Shown here: piece after piece, positions 35,901-45,308 of the stretch
Layout: each line of letters opens with the position of its first letter
Numbering within the stretch: position 1 is the stretch's first letter
Origin: Nostoc sp. KVJ20
Lineage (GTDB): Bacteria > Cyanobacteriota > Cyanobacteriia > Cyanobacteriales > Nostocaceae
Direction of reading: 5' to 3'
NCBI RefSeq assembly: GCF_001712795.1
Contig: NZ_KV757585.1
Span: 121,013 to 185,012 of the forward strand
Length of the DNA: 64,000 nucleotides
Program-made: the position numbers and the translations under genes
Notes under the pieces: generated by a model
Told to the model about the DNA's origin: nothing
Databases searched by the model: none
Seen by the model: only the letters and a program-made list of their open reading frames with translations

Positions 35901-35988
35901 ATGGTCGCTGTGTCAAGATGTGAGCAGCGATATATGCTGTTGCTTGTGCCTGATATTCGTATCCACCGCCGCCGCCACTTCCACTCAT
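32920..35988 (-). CDS. nuclease-NTPase fusion, putative STAND-type defence protein
   Basis: 1022 residues. The N-terminus (GYEYQAQATAYIAAHIL, then DDINITLTDGTFIELQAK at 53-70) has the layout of a Cap4/DUF4297-type PD-(D/E)XK nuclease, with an acidic pair and Q-x-K. An NTPase follows (Walker A GEMGIGKS at 294-301; Walker B LVIIDNVDD at 357-365; VLISRP as a sensor-like strand), typical of STAND-like proteins. Residues from about 480 to the end are helical and then unknown, where such proteins carry the trigger-sensing part. Nuclease, STAND and sensor is the layout of Avs and related anti-phage proteins. It is a single gene with its own start. No partner is seen. Confidence 0.65.
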   Translation of the reverse strand: MSGSGGGGGYEYQAQATAYIAAHILTQRPLRWIEHSTMDVPIAVAAETDGPGDDINITLTDGTFIELQAKHGLKRDKKFWEAIIKLTRGLADDPLLYGILLTDSTASSIIRDDLSRDIERLGQGRTDSLKEITDEFISKLNQEYIPYNSEIFKRLRIVIADFDNSQRDAKTAQTLLSQIIENQLQEENIWNVLVAEGINLITKKGRRDAKNLSHLLSRGNIQLRSTGANPTALFVRYITRLDESMLLSKARCIASWQGAGIKEDEAIALADDMSIGLPPNELKLLPGKLIIITGEMGIGKSLIGERLFQITIQEAKENINAPFPIFFEAEQIKDNLLKKVIQEDASDLYNPANEPSLVIIDNVDDIGITNAVKLLKEARILIKVWKNTTIVLISRPIMEFVNAPESITVNLLSKQEAEALIKRLSGRQYFSYQGLSESVQDAILRPLFAVILSSYLRESAISIPQSKEQLLSNLVERSLRPLREHVLKASKFLEQLAAACIDRGSTIVPSNEITSWTERQQLIDSRLIVENADSLRFPLPILTQWFAAQSLASDISLIEKIAKDRQRLELWQYPLVIAVATFSPSQVSKLLTPIVTNQPALAANIVSEALAFHGRSREISSLSSLELGQQVRDAMQAWVSGFKAFSSPIPFLQENGKLPTLGVRLSQRVLGTTSPSEAPFSTAWVEVAWHSGNENLPDVVELPLSTEDSDYLFSLGWKTLQGFLPYSHISWAWKWTLEQVISSLLNERSLPVEAGCLSLEAAWFSALYITNRHPKNYPNYSYPIPLSQLETVLVKIGDSHFPPVFQHCLTQLKIEMEAARRRKQTDLSLPTSFIVFRHNNFISNEILRKYVEDVYLGAFEGYQQLVNNLHPKFLPKLPLASILPARLVGVIVPPSSSSNSVTWNWYWESLPEGSSSEVKFQLRDYPLSEKESNVQSALEKIQSLYPQWRRHFSVKSKSISSSTSTSPISRNMLGSYPVTHLAYTWLWEDLQQVGWIPHNCNFDGNNPHPWLPIENSYRSGMD

Positions 35989-36279
35989 TTTTAAACCTTA
36001 GTTATTACATATCTGTCAACTAGATATTAGGATATTCTTACTTATGTTGCAAAAATTTACTAAGAATATGCAAATATCATTATTGAGCTAGATCCACTTA
36101 ATCCCTAGTTACTCAAAAATTTCTCACTAGGTGCTTGAAACCAATTTTTTTAGTCAGGATACGTGACATCAGGAGTCAATACTAGCCAACTGGATAATCT
36201 ATAAATCGCCATTTGGTCTAGCTGTTTCCAGATAAAGTCTTGTTAGGTTAACTCTTAAGGCAATCAGCTTTGAGTACCT

Positions 36280-38325
36280 ATGGCTACCAAAACACTGACC
36301 AAACCTAAGCAAAGACAAAATTCTCAAAATCGCTCATGGGAAAACCTGACAGATCGCCGTAAACTCCGCCATATTGAAAACACATTGGATAAAGCGATCG
36401 CATCCTCAATTCAGGATGATTCTATCCAGTCCCACGAAGACTTTAAAGCCTATGTAGAAAATTACAGCCAGGAATCGGGTAAAGCCCCCATTACTGTAGA
36501 ACTCTGTGTAGGAGGTGGGGATGATGACGAGATTAGAGGCTATCGCTTCTACCTCACTAATGATCCCAACCACAGAACCAGTGGCAAGTACCTAATTAAA
36601 AACCTAGAAGGAATTACCAGCAAAGATGAAAACTACTTCACCCCTTCTAACATTGCTGAAATTTGCGGTTTTGCTGAAACAGAACTAGACGATCTCGATG
36701 ATGAATTAGAAGATGACCTACTCGATTTAGATGAAGAAAATGAAGAAATAGATGATACAAACGACGAACTAGACGACCTATTAAATGACGATTTCAACAC
36801 CAAACTAGATGACCTAGATGACTTAGGTGAAGAAGACGAGCCATCTGTTAGTCGTGTTAGCGCAGCCCAAACTAAAACTCAAGCCAAAACTTCAACTAAA
36901 ACCCAAAGTAAGTCTCAGCCTAAAACACAACCTAAAACTCAGGACAGAGCTAAGACCAATAAAACTGCTGCCAAAAACTCCAAATCCAGAGAGCCTCTAG
37001 ACGAAGCTTCGCGTTTAAGTGCCACAGCTGCCACCAATGGGCGAGAAGTGAATGGGCTGAATTTGGCAGGCTTAACAGGTCAACTGGCATCTCTGGGAAT
37101 TGCTGTGGGACAGGGAGTTTTGGAACAGCTAGCAGCTGAAGCTGATGAAAAGCGGCTGGAACGAATTCTCAAAGAACTGCAACAGCAGAATGACCGCGTA
37201 GATAACATAGCCAGTCGCTTGCAAGAAGCAAAACCGGACTCACCAGAGTCTCAAAAGTCTCAAGATTTTCAAACTGTATCTGAAGAATCAGCCGCAAACA
37301 ATCCACTGGCTGTAGCTGCTACCAAAATCGGCTCGAAAGTAGATAATCTTGGTTCCCAACTAGACCCCAAATACCAATCTCAACCATTTGAATTAAATAA
37401 GGATGCTAGCGTCAGCGAACAGCTTGACCAAATTGAAGCCTACCTGAAAGTTCTTTCCAAGCGACTTGACCGTTTAGAAATGGTAATTAGCCGATTGGAA
37501 AAACAGATAGCAGCACCACAAAATAATTCTACTGTTGTCGAGTCAGAAACTGATGCAGATATTGTTCAACCTAACTCTGCTAACCAGCCACCAGCAGACG
37601 TTGACATTTTAGAACATCTGACGAAACGCCAAGCACAGCAACAACAAGCTGCCTGTGCTGATGCTTTAGTGGGGTTTGCCAAAGTTGCTGGTGAGTTATT
37701 TGACCAATCACCCCAAGGAGGTATCGCCATTTCCAGTAACAAAACTTTATGGGTAGAAGCACAGGACAAGCAGGTAGCGATGCCTGCGGCGGGCGTAGCG
37801 ATCACTTTAGAAAATACCCAAGGTGAAACACTCTTTGCTGGTACTCGTACTCAGGGACAGTGGGCGATCGCACAAGACAATCTTAGCCCTGATGAAAAGA
37901 CAGGCATCTGTAAACTGCCACAGTCGAAAGAAGAATACGCCCTCAAAGCCAGTACCCAAGCATTAATTCAAAAATTTCAAGAACAACTACCTAACCGATT
38001 TAACAGCAACGATGAACCGACATTCACCTGGACTGAAAAGGGCAAAGTCAAGTACGAGTTTGAAGTAGTAAAACTGCCCAATGATACACGGCTACTTCAA
38101 GGATTTAACCCTAATCGTAACGATGAACAAGTGCTTGATGCCGTTTTAGTACCAGGGCAGCCCCCGGAGATTTTGCAGTGTAGCATCCCCCTGCGTGAGA
38201 TAGAAACGCTACTGGACAATCAGCAATCAACTCGCTCTACCCAAGCCCAGACTGATAAAGATACTGCAAGGCAACGCCAGAAACAAACTCAAAGAAAAGC
38301 CAGCAAACCAGAAATGCAAGTTTAA
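36280..38325 (+). CDS. large charged, coiled-coil protein at the head of the transfer operon
   Basis: 681 residues of no known family. A folded N-terminal region (RRKLRHIENTLDKAIASSIQDDS, VELCVGGGDDDEIRGYRFYL) comes first. An Asp/Glu-rich run follows (about 135-185) and then a KTQ/KTQPK repeat run (about 197-232). Coiled coils are likely at about 285-320 and 385-410 (LDQIEAYLKVLSKRLDRLEMVISRLEKQI). The C-terminal globular part includes a motif encoded by a repeat-like sequence (AMPAAGVAI, near 37785-37805). It lies 22 bp upstream of the VirB2-like gene, so it is likely in the same transcript. It could be a DNA- or substrate-handling factor; this is not shown. Confidence 0.7.
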   Translation: MATKTLTKPKQRQNSQNRSWENLTDRRKLRHIENTLDKAIASSIQDDSIQSHEDFKAYVENYSQESGKAPITVELCVGGGDDDEIRGYRFYLTNDPNHRTSGKYLIKNLEGITSKDENYFTPSNIAEICGFAETELDDLDDELEDDLLDLDEENEEIDDTNDELDDLLNDDFNTKLDDLDDLGEEDEPSVSRVSAAQTKTQAKTSTKTQSKSQPKTQPKTQDRAKTNKTAAKNSKSREPLDEASRLSATAATNGREVNGLNLAGLTGQLASLGIAVGQGVLEQLAAEADEKRLERILKELQQQNDRVDNIASRLQEAKPDSPESQKSQDFQTVSEESAANNPLAVAATKIGSKVDNLGSQLDPKYQSQPFELNKDASVSEQLDQIEAYLKVLSKRLDRLEMVISRLEKQIAAPQNNSTVVESETDADIVQPNSANQPPADVDILEHLTKRQAQQQQAACADALVGFAKVAGELFDQSPQGGIAISSNKTLWVEAQDKQVAMPAAGVAITLENTQGETLFAGTRTQGQWAIAQDNLSPDEKTGICKLPQSKEEYALKASTQALIQKFQEQLPNRFNSNDEPTFTWTEKGKVKYEFEVVKLPNDTRLLQGFNPNRNDEQVLDAVLVPGQPPEILQCSIPLREIETLLDNQQSTRSTQAQTDKDTARQRQKQTQRKASKPEMQV

Positions 38326-38347
38326 TTCTACAAACGAGAAGAGAAAA

Positions 38348-38980
38348 ATGAACAACACAAAATCTCACATTTCTCAATTAAAACTGCTGCAATCTCGGAA
38401 ATTTTCAACCAACTTGAGAAATCTGAAAATCAACCGCACTGACTTACTTTTCATTTTACTATGTCTTGCGATTGGAATTTATTTGTTAGCTACCAAACCC
38501 ATATTCGTCAGTATTTTGGGATGTGCCACCATTGTTTTCTTGAGTATTGGGTACATAATTCGGACAGTACCAATTCTAGAAAAGTATTTAGGTAAAAAAA
38601 TTCGCTTTTGGCATATTGTTGCCGCCATTATCACTGTTACCGCTTTACTTGATACCTTTACAACTCCAGCCCAAGCTATTTTCTTAAGCGGGTTGGAAAG
38701 CTTCTTCAACAATTTAGCCCAACAAAGTTCCCAAGCCGGAGGCGGTTCTACAGGCACTTTGGATGCCAACGTTGTTGGTTTGACATTCAACCTCATCCGA
38801 GGTGCATTCTTGCTGCTGGTTGCTGCTGCTTCTCTATTTGCCTATAACCAAGCACAGCAAGGTAACGACTGGCGGCCGATTGTTACTCAAGTTGGTCTAG
38901 CGTTCTCCATCGTAATTGCCATTGATGTCATCACTTTCATATTTGTCGGTAATGGCACAGGAACAACAGCCATCAGGTAA
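38348..38980 (+). CDS. VirB2/TrbC-like pilin precursor (predicted)
   Basis: 210 residues. The N-terminal half is hydrophobic (about 32-72 and 86-101) and ends in TTPAQA at residue 110, a good signal peptidase site. The mature part of about 100 residues (IFLSGLESFFNNLAQQ) has two hydrophobic helices (about 141-167 and 179-201) with a short polar loop between them. This is the layout of VirB2/TrbC pilins, whose long leaders are cut off in the membrane. The gene sits directly upstream of the VirB4-type gene, as in other type IV systems. The match is structural rather than by sequence. Confidence 0.6.
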   Translation: MNNTKSHISQLKLLQSRKFSTNLRNLKINRTDLLFILLCLAIGIYLLATKPIFVSILGCATIVFLSIGYIIRTVPILEKYLGKKIRFWHIVAAIITVTALLDTFTTPAQAIFLSGLESFFNNLAQQSSQAGGGSTGTLDANVVGLTFNLIRGAFLLLVAAASLFAYNQAQQGNDWRPIVTQVGLAFSIVIAIDVITFIFVGNGTGTTAIR

Positions 38981-39190
38981 ACCCAACTTGAATTTTATAC
39001 CCATTAAATAAGAATTCAGAAGTCAGAAAACATTCGTCAGAATTCATCAGTGGGGGATGAGCATAGTTAGTTGGTCTAGACAACTTTGAGAGGTTATTGA
39101 CAAGAAGAAAAGTCCTATTCTCCCCCTTATCTTCACTTGTCACTTCTTGGTTGACTGACTACTAATGCAGCACCAGAGAATTATACAAAT

Positions 39191-42100
39191 ATGGCACAAG
39201 ACAATCGAGAATTCATCAAAGTCAATCGGATTCTAGGCAAACAAGCCAGCATTGGGCCAATTCCGGCTGAACAGCTACTTCCTTGGATTGCCATCATTGT
39301 AGTTTGCTATGTTCTCACCAATGGTTTACTCAGTTTGGGTATGGGTTGGTTCTTTGCCACCTCATTCTGGCTAATTATCAGTTGGTGGATTCTCACAGGC
39401 AAACAGCCGCATCAGTTTTTAGATCGATGGCGTAATCCACCGGGAACAGAGTGGTGCAATAGTAACAGCATTTACATCTCACCGATTCCCGAATATCGGC
39501 CCTGGTGGGTGCGTCGGCGCTACGGGGACTCGCAAGTACAAATCCGATTCAAGCCACTGATTGTACCGAATCAATATGGAGGCAAAAGTAAGCTCATGCC
39601 CTTCCAAAATGAGGTAAACATCTGCTGTATTGCAGAAATTAAGAAAGATGATCGTGAAGTGGCTGCCCTGTTATTAGATAAAGGCAACTCTCAGTATCAA
39701 CTCGTGTTTGGGTTTCGCATCGCTGGACTACATGACATACTCCATGAAAATGAGGTTAGCGAATTTGCCCACTCTATCGAAGAGGGTTTGAAAGAACTAC
39801 CCCCCGGTGAAAAAATTACTTTTTGTACAGGCTGTTATAGTGATGATACTGAGTTATATCCCCTACAAACAGGCTCTGCTAAGGGAGTACCGCACATACG
39901 CCAAACCCCACTTACTGCCTTAGCAGACGATTGCCACTTGAAACCAGTTTCTGTGCTGCTTCGCAACGAGCAATTGCGGGTAGAGCAACTCAAGGAAGCA
40001 GGTTCTCGCCAAATCTGGAATCAAATTGCCTTCTGCACTTGGACGAGCGATGATGAAGCTGGTTCACAGCAAAAGGATTTTGTAGGTGGACTGATTGAAA
40101 AATGTAGAAAATTCGGCTCTTGGGCAGTTGAACTGATTACAGGGAACAAACGCATTTACCAAGAGGAGTTTTTCAAAAAGCTTTTACTGCAAGGGTTTCA
40201 GCAAGGATTTATCCAATGGGAATTGCTACTCAATACCAAAATTGGCTTAGAAGTAACACCTTGCAATGCTACAGATTTGTGGCAGTGGCTTTGGAATCGA
40301 TTTAATGAGGGTGCAGCACCTCCTATTCCCCAAGTCATTACACTGAAGGAGACAGAGACAGGACTGGAGTTAACAGAAACCCTAACCACCGATAAACACA
40401 TCTGTACATTACTGATTGAAGGACAACAGGGACGTTCCGCTTGTCCCGAACATCGGGGAGATAATGACCGAGTTTACCTCACAGGTAAAAGCAAGGTTTG
40501 TGGAGTTATGGTTGTAGCAGATCCCCCCGTCGGTTGGTCTAATGCCCAAGAGCAGCTAAAGTGGGTCTGGAAAATCCTTGCTTCCAGCTACGTCCACGAT
40601 ACAGAAGCTTGGATTGAAATTAGCCGCAGCAATGACTTCTTAATCCAAGACAACCTGGCGCGTCAGGCAAAACAATCCAAAACAGCCCGCACTTTAGCCA
40701 TAACCAAAGGACAGGGACGGGACGTTGGAGCGGAAATCAAACAGGAGGAATCCTTTGAAGCCCAACGACGACTTTACGAAGGCACAAAAGCGTTGCACTG
40801 TGCGCCTGTATTTCTAGTTTATCGTCACAGTGCCCAAGAGTTAACCCATGCTTGCAACTTATTGGCTAACAGTTTTGAGACTGCCAAAGTCATTCGAGAG
40901 CGTAATATTGCTTGGGAAATTTGGCTGCAAACCCTGCCGATTACCTGCAAATGGTTGCTGCACGGAGGTAATCTCAGCGAACGCAGAATAACTTTAGATA
41001 CTCATACTGTAGCCGGGATTATGCCCCTAACTGTCCCCAAGGACATCGATAAACAAGGTGTGGAATTCCTTACCAGTCGTGGTGGCAAGCCTATTTATGT
41101 TGACTTATTTCACCAGCAGATTGGACGCGCGCTAATTACAGGTACTTCCGGTTCAGGAAAGAGCGTTTTGGGATGGCGCTTTGCTCTAGAGGCATTAGCT
41201 AACAATATTCCTGTCGTTGGTATGGATATCTCTGCCAGTGGCAATAGCACCTTCAAAACGGCAATTGAACTTTTGGGCGAGCAAGGAGCATATTACGATA
41301 TTTCCAGTGGCAGCAGTAACCTACTCGAACCGCCAGATTTGCGACGGTTCGACAAGTCAGAACGGGAACGGCGCATGGAGTCTTGGAAGGACTTTATTCG
41401 CAAAGCATTAACTGCGATCGCTATGGGTAAAGTCGAAAACCCGCATCTAGCTCAACGGGTTGATGCCTTGCTAGTCAAAGCTTTGGATGTATTTTTAAAA
41501 GACCCAGAAATTATTACTCGCTACAACCGAGCATTTGAGATGGGTTGGCTTTCACCAGAATGGCAGCAGATACCCACACTACCAGATTTCGTCAAGTTCT
41601 GCACTAGAGAGCGCCTTAATCTGAGATCCTTTGAAGAGATTGACCGACAGGCACTCAACCAAATCCACAATCAGGTTAGCGCTTTACTAGCATCTAGGTT
41701 GGGGAAAGCGATCGCTCGTCCCAGCACTTTTTCCCCATTACCGGCGATTAAATTCTTTGCTCTCAGTGGATTGAGTAACGAACAGGATGCTTACTTGATG
41801 GCAATTAACGCCCATAGTGCCTGTATCCGTAATGCCCTATCCCATCCTAAAAGTTTGTTTATTGGCGATGAGCTTTCCGTATTGTTACGTAAAGATGGCT
41901 TTGCCCAGATTATAGGCGAAACCTGTGCTACGGGAAGGAAAGAAGGCATTGCTGTTCTGCTGATGTCCCAAGACCCGGATACCATTTGCGAGTGTTCGAC
42001 AGGCGCTCAAATTATGCAGAACATGACCTACCGGATTACCGGACGTATTACCAGTAGCGGTATTGCTTCTTTCCAACAGTATCTGGGCTATCCCGTCAAT

Positions 42101-42538
42101 ATTATCAGTCAAAATGCGACTGAAGCATTTTTGCCCCGTACCAGCGACCTTTATTCCTGTTGGCTAGTAGAAACAGGTGGTAGATTCTGGCGTACCCGCT
42201 TTTACCCTGGCGAAATGATGCTGGCCAGTGTTGCCAATAATCAGGATGAACGGGAAGCACGAGAACGGGTGATGGCTCAGTATCCAGATACCGCTAAAGG
42301 CAATTTGTTAGGACTGAGAGCGTTTACTGATGCTTACATTCCTGCTTTGAAGGAAAACAGAGGGTTTAAGCATATTGGTGGAGAGATAGATCCAAAAAGA
42401 GCATTGCGCGATTGGCTACGCCCAGCCGTAAGTCCTGCGGACAGGCCCCAACAAAGCGGAGCATCTCTGCAAGGAGAAAGCGATCGCCAAGAGAATAACG
42501 ATGGCCAACAGGCTCAAGAACGCCTGATTGCAAGTTGA
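39191..42538 (+). CDS. VirB3-VirB4-type fusion, conjugation ATPase
   Basis: 1115 residues. The first 100 residues have two membrane helices (LLPWIAIIVVCYVLTNGLL, GWFFATSFWLIISWWIL) and look like a VirB3 domain. The rest is a VirB4/TraC-type ATPase: RHSAQELTHACNLLANSF in the N-terminal part, Walker A ITGTSGSGKSVLGWRF at about 650, and Walker B SLFIGDELSVLL near 890. The VirB4 end follows with LMSQDP and RITGRITSSG. VirB3-VirB4 fusions are known from other systems. It powers pilus assembly and substrate transfer at the inner membrane. The C-terminal 40 residues come from repeat-like, HIP1-containing sequence. Confidence 0.85.
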   Translation: MAQDNREFIKVNRILGKQASIGPIPAEQLLPWIAIIVVCYVLTNGLLSLGMGWFFATSFWLIISWWILTGKQPHQFLDRWRNPPGTEWCNSNSIYISPIPEYRPWWVRRRYGDSQVQIRFKPLIVPNQYGGKSKLMPFQNEVNICCIAEIKKDDREVAALLLDKGNSQYQLVFGFRIAGLHDILHENEVSEFAHSIEEGLKELPPGEKITFCTGCYSDDTELYPLQTGSAKGVPHIRQTPLTALADDCHLKPVSVLLRNEQLRVEQLKEAGSRQIWNQIAFCTWTSDDEAGSQQKDFVGGLIEKCRKFGSWAVELITGNKRIYQEEFFKKLLLQGFQQGFIQWELLLNTKIGLEVTPCNATDLWQWLWNRFNEGAAPPIPQVITLKETETGLELTETLTTDKHICTLLIEGQQGRSACPEHRGDNDRVYLTGKSKVCGVMVVADPPVGWSNAQEQLKWVWKILASSYVHDTEAWIEISRSNDFLIQDNLARQAKQSKTARTLAITKGQGRDVGAEIKQEESFEAQRRLYEGTKALHCAPVFLVYRHSAQELTHACNLLANSFETAKVIRERNIAWEIWLQTLPITCKWLLHGGNLSERRITLDTHTVAGIMPLTVPKDIDKQGVEFLTSRGGKPIYVDLFHQQIGRALITGTSGSGKSVLGWRFALEALANNIPVVGMDISASGNSTFKTAIELLGEQGAYYDISSGSSNLLEPPDLRRFDKSERERRMESWKDFIRKALTAIAMGKVENPHLAQRVDALLVKALDVFLKDPEIITRYNRAFEMGWLSPEWQQIPTLPDFVKFCTRERLNLRSFEEIDRQALNQIHNQVSALLASRLGKAIARPSTFSPLPAIKFFALSGLSNEQDAYLMAINAHSACIRNALSHPKSLFIGDELSVLLRKDGFAQIIGETCATGRKEGIAVLLMSQDPDTICECSTGAQIMQNMTYRITGRITSSGIASFQQYLGYPVNIISQNATEAFLPRTSDLYSCWLVETGGRFWRTRFYPGEMMLASVANNQDEREARERVMAQYPDTAKGNLLGLRAFTDAYIPALKENRGFKHIGGEIDPKRALRDWLRPAVSPADRPQQSGASLQGESDRQENNDGQQAQERLIAS

Positions 42539-42571
42539 TATATCTAAAAACTGCATTAAGGAAGGTGAATC

Positions 42572-43390
42572 ATGAAATCTAAACTTACCTTTATCAGATT
42601 GATAGCACCGATTCTAATTTTGTCACTTGGTTCTATCGCCAGTCCAGCCCTTGCCAGTACTCAAGACAACGGTCGAGATCCAGTAGCTGCTGCTGTTAGT
42701 AACAAAACTACTGGTAGTAGTATTTTCACCTCAGACACAGCATCTCAAATCAATGATTTTGTGGGAGATGTCAAAAATTTCGCTCAAAATGACCTATTTA
42801 ATCCTCTTGGCAATCTGCTCAATTCTGCCTTGGGTGCAATTCAAATTCCAGATTTAAACAAAGTTTTGGCAGGAATCATGAACGGTTCTGCCAACAACGA
42901 CCCTGGTGCCGTGCTATCTGAAACTTTGGAGAACAAAACCAATGGTCAAAGCTCTTATGGTATCCGTGAAGACCTTGGTAAATATGCTACTAGAACAGTT
43001 GCCACAGAGATCGCTAATCAGGCTACTTTGAGCCAAACAGCCCAAAGTCAGATGGCTCAAATTAAGCAAGCTACTCAACAAGATACTCAAGAAAGCGTCA
43101 GCTTGGGTGAGGAATCCCAAAGTTTAGATGTCACCCAACAGATTTTGCAAAACCTATCCCAACAGACTGCCCTTAGCAGTCGCGTCAACGAGCGGATGCT
43201 TATTGAAGCCCAGCAAGCACGCATTGACAGGGCATTAAGTAACACCTTAACCGCTCAAACAGCCAAGGAACTTTCAGCCATCAATACTGCCGATCGCCGT
43301 AAGAGTGTTGCTGCCGGTAATGCTGCCACTCAACAGGCGGGGTTATTGATCATGCCTGGTGGCATTACCCTTGGTTCTGACAAGCAGTAG
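42572..43390 (+). CDS. VirB5/TrbJ-like periplasmic transfer protein
   Basis: 272 residues with a signal peptide (LIAPILILSLGSIASPALA, cleavage near residue 28). The mature protein is mostly helical with a long Gln/Ala/Ser coiled-coil part (NQATLSQTAQSQMAQIKQATQQ, ILQNLSQQTALSSRVNERMLIEAQQARIDRAL). This is the layout of the TrbJ/VirB5 group, which helps form the pilus tip. The SD AAGGAAGGTGA is close to the ATG. It lies 33 bp after the VirB4-type gene. Confidence 0.65.
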   Translation: MKSKLTFIRLIAPILILSLGSIASPALASTQDNGRDPVAAAVSNKTTGSSIFTSDTASQINDFVGDVKNFAQNDLFNPLGNLLNSALGAIQIPDLNKVLAGIMNGSANNDPGAVLSETLENKTNGQSSYGIREDLGKYATRTVATEIANQATLSQTAQSQMAQIKQATQQDTQESVSLGEESQSLDVTQQILQNLSQQTALSSRVNERMLIEAQQARIDRALSNTLTAQTAKELSAINTADRRKSVAAGNAATQQAGLLIMPGGITLGSDKQ

Positions 43391-43727
43391 CTAGGAATTG
43401 GAATCTTAGAGCTAGTACCGTAAGGCGGAAGTCCAAAGTCAAAAAGCTGATTAATCAACCTTTTTAGCTATTTCCTAGCAAGTTTTAAGAGTAGGGCTAT
43501 GGTTGGTTTATTTATGTCGTGCTGTACTAGCTCTAAGTAATTAATTAGACATTGTAAATCAATAACAACTTACGCAAAACCTTCCATTTCTTCGTGTCTT
43601 CCCTTCTCTACGAGAGGCTGCGCCCTAAGCGGAGCTATGCCGCAGGCTTTAGGGACGATCCGCAAACTTATTCTTTATCCGTAAGTCCTGTCAATTTTAG
43701 CTGCGATCGCTAACGCTTTTGACACTC
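43391..43727. other. 337-bp intergenic region with small dispersed repeats
   Basis: No gene is supported. Repeat words of the TACGAGAGGCTGCG and GGAGCTATGCCGCAGGCTTTAGGG type (43608-43670) lie here, plus a HIP1 site near 43703. An internal promoter for the second half of the transfer operon is possible but not seen. Confidence 0.5.
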
Positions 43728-44846
43728 ATGATCCACATTATTGCTCAATCATTTCCAGTAACAGGCGGAGAATCCGATGCCCTAGAAATTATCTCCAGTT
43801 CTTTAGAACTTTCTCGCGCCACAGTTGAGTCGTGGAATACCGTCTGGCTAGTTACTTTAGATCCGCTCGGTTCGGCATTATGGATTGGCTTGATTAAATT
43901 GGGCATCACCTTGGGAGCCGCCAGCATATTATTTGTGGCGCTAACCACTGGTAAGGAAATCATTGAAAAGCAATCATGGTCAGAACTGGCATCAATCTTT
44001 GTTTGGCCCTTCGTGATTATGATTTTCTTGGGGGCCAACGGCAATATGCTGGCGAAGACAATTACTGTTATCCGAGGCTTCGCTTACAACCAAGTGCAAA
44101 GCGTTCTTCAACTTCAAGTTGGTGAACTAACATTTCGAGATGCTATTACCAATGTGGCAATTAGCAGTATCGCTAGACAACAGTTAGAAAACCTCTATAG
44201 CGAATGTCAAGGAAAAGTCGGTACAGAGTTAGTTGAATGCTGGAACTCAAAGCAAGCCCAGGCACAGGCAATTGTTACCAAAGCTGAAGAGCAAGCTAAA
44301 TCTCCACTCCAACCACTACGAGATTTTGGTAGTTTTCTCTGGAATAGAACTTTGCCTGGTCAAATCGGTACTGCTGTTCAGTTTGCCAATGATCCAGGTA
44401 GTGTGTTTCGAGATACTGCCATCCCCATCATTCGCTTTATCCTGTATGCCCTGCAATGGGGCTTTGTAAATATTTTGGAAGCTGCTCTGTTGCTAACAGC
44501 ATTATTTGCACCGATCGCAGTTGGTTTATCTTTACTGCCATTACAAGGTCGTCCTATTTGGGCATGGCTGACAGGGTTTATTTCCTTGTTTGGTGTTCAA
44601 CTTGGTTACAACATTTTAGTAGGTTTAGCAGCCGTCGTGCTGGTAAAGTCTGGTGCTGAATTAGCATCTGATGTCGCATTTTTATGTTTCCTGAGCATCT
44701 TTGCACCAGTTTTGGCGGTATTGATAGCTGGAGGTGGGGGAATGGCAATCTATAACGGCATTTCTGCCAATGTCAAAGGCTTAATCGATATTTTTAGCAG
44801 TGCCATTGGAACTGCAACCAGTATTGCTCTACTCCGCAGGGGGTAA
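43728..44846 (+). CDS. VirB6/TrbL-like polytopic membrane protein
   Basis: 372 residues from ATG 43728 (MIHIIAQSFPVTGG); a TTG at 43719 is possible. It has a periplasmic N-terminus, then helices at LGSALWIGLIKLGITLGAASILFVAL, ELASIFVWPFVIMIFLGA, a soluble loop of about 100 residues with charged helices and two Cys, and about five more helices (FILYALQWGFVNILEAALLLTALFAPIAVGL to SIFAPVLAVLIAGGGGMAIYNGI). This is the typical VirB6/TrbL layout, the inner membrane channel of type IV systems. Confidence 0.75.
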   Translation: MIHIIAQSFPVTGGESDALEIISSSLELSRATVESWNTVWLVTLDPLGSALWIGLIKLGITLGAASILFVALTTGKEIIEKQSWSELASIFVWPFVIMIFLGANGNMLAKTITVIRGFAYNQVQSVLQLQVGELTFRDAITNVAISSIARQQLENLYSECQGKVGTELVECWNSKQAQAQAIVTKAEEQAKSPLQPLRDFGSFLWNRTLPGQIGTAVQFANDPGSVFRDTAIPIIRFILYALQWGFVNILEAALLLTALFAPIAVGLSLLPLQGRPIWAWLTGFISLFGVQLGYNILVGLAAVVLVKSGAELASDVAFLCFLSIFAPVLAVLIAGGGGMAIYNGISANVKGLIDIFSSAIGTATSIALLRRG

Positions 44847-45308
44847 TACCAATTTTGGATTTTAGATTTTGGATTTTGCGGAAAGTCTGTAGCAAGATCC
44901 CGCAGGGTGCGCCGACTTCCGCCTCTCCGTTAGCGCAGCGTAAAGCCTGCGGCATAACTAACTTCTTTACGAGACGCTAGCTTGCTTCCCCGCAGAGGTA
45001 CGCTTAGAGCGACGGAGGAACGTCACTTTTCAAGACAGTCAATCACGGGAAAATCCCACAATCAATGGATGAAAATCCTTATTCCCCTATTTCCTATTCC
45101 CTATTTTCAAGCTAAACGGTCATGTAATGAATCACACAACGAGGGCATGAAAATTAACCTACCCTCGTCCCCAGTCCCCAGTCCCTAGTCCCCAGTCCCC
45201 AGTCCCTATTTTCAAGACAGGCATCAGAACTTTCCAAGACGAATTAAAAACCTTTAACACAAGGCTGTTTGGTGGATTTTCAAACAATACTACTTATGCC
45301 AATTTGGT
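44847..45308. other. 462-bp intergenic region rich in repeats
   Basis: Small dispersed repeats (44895-45020) are followed by a degenerate tandem duplication: TTTTCAAG at 45027, 45104 and 45209, with CACAATCAATGGATGAAAATCC and CACACAACGAGGGCATGAAAATT at matching places. A heptamer run follows. No gene is supported. Confidence 0.5.
45168..45207. repeat. heptamer run (CCCCAGT)n, STRR type
   Basis: About six copies of TCCCCAG with one variant (CCCTAGT) in 40 bp. Short tandem heptamers of this word are known from heterocystous cyanobacteria (STRR sequences). Confidence 0.8.
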
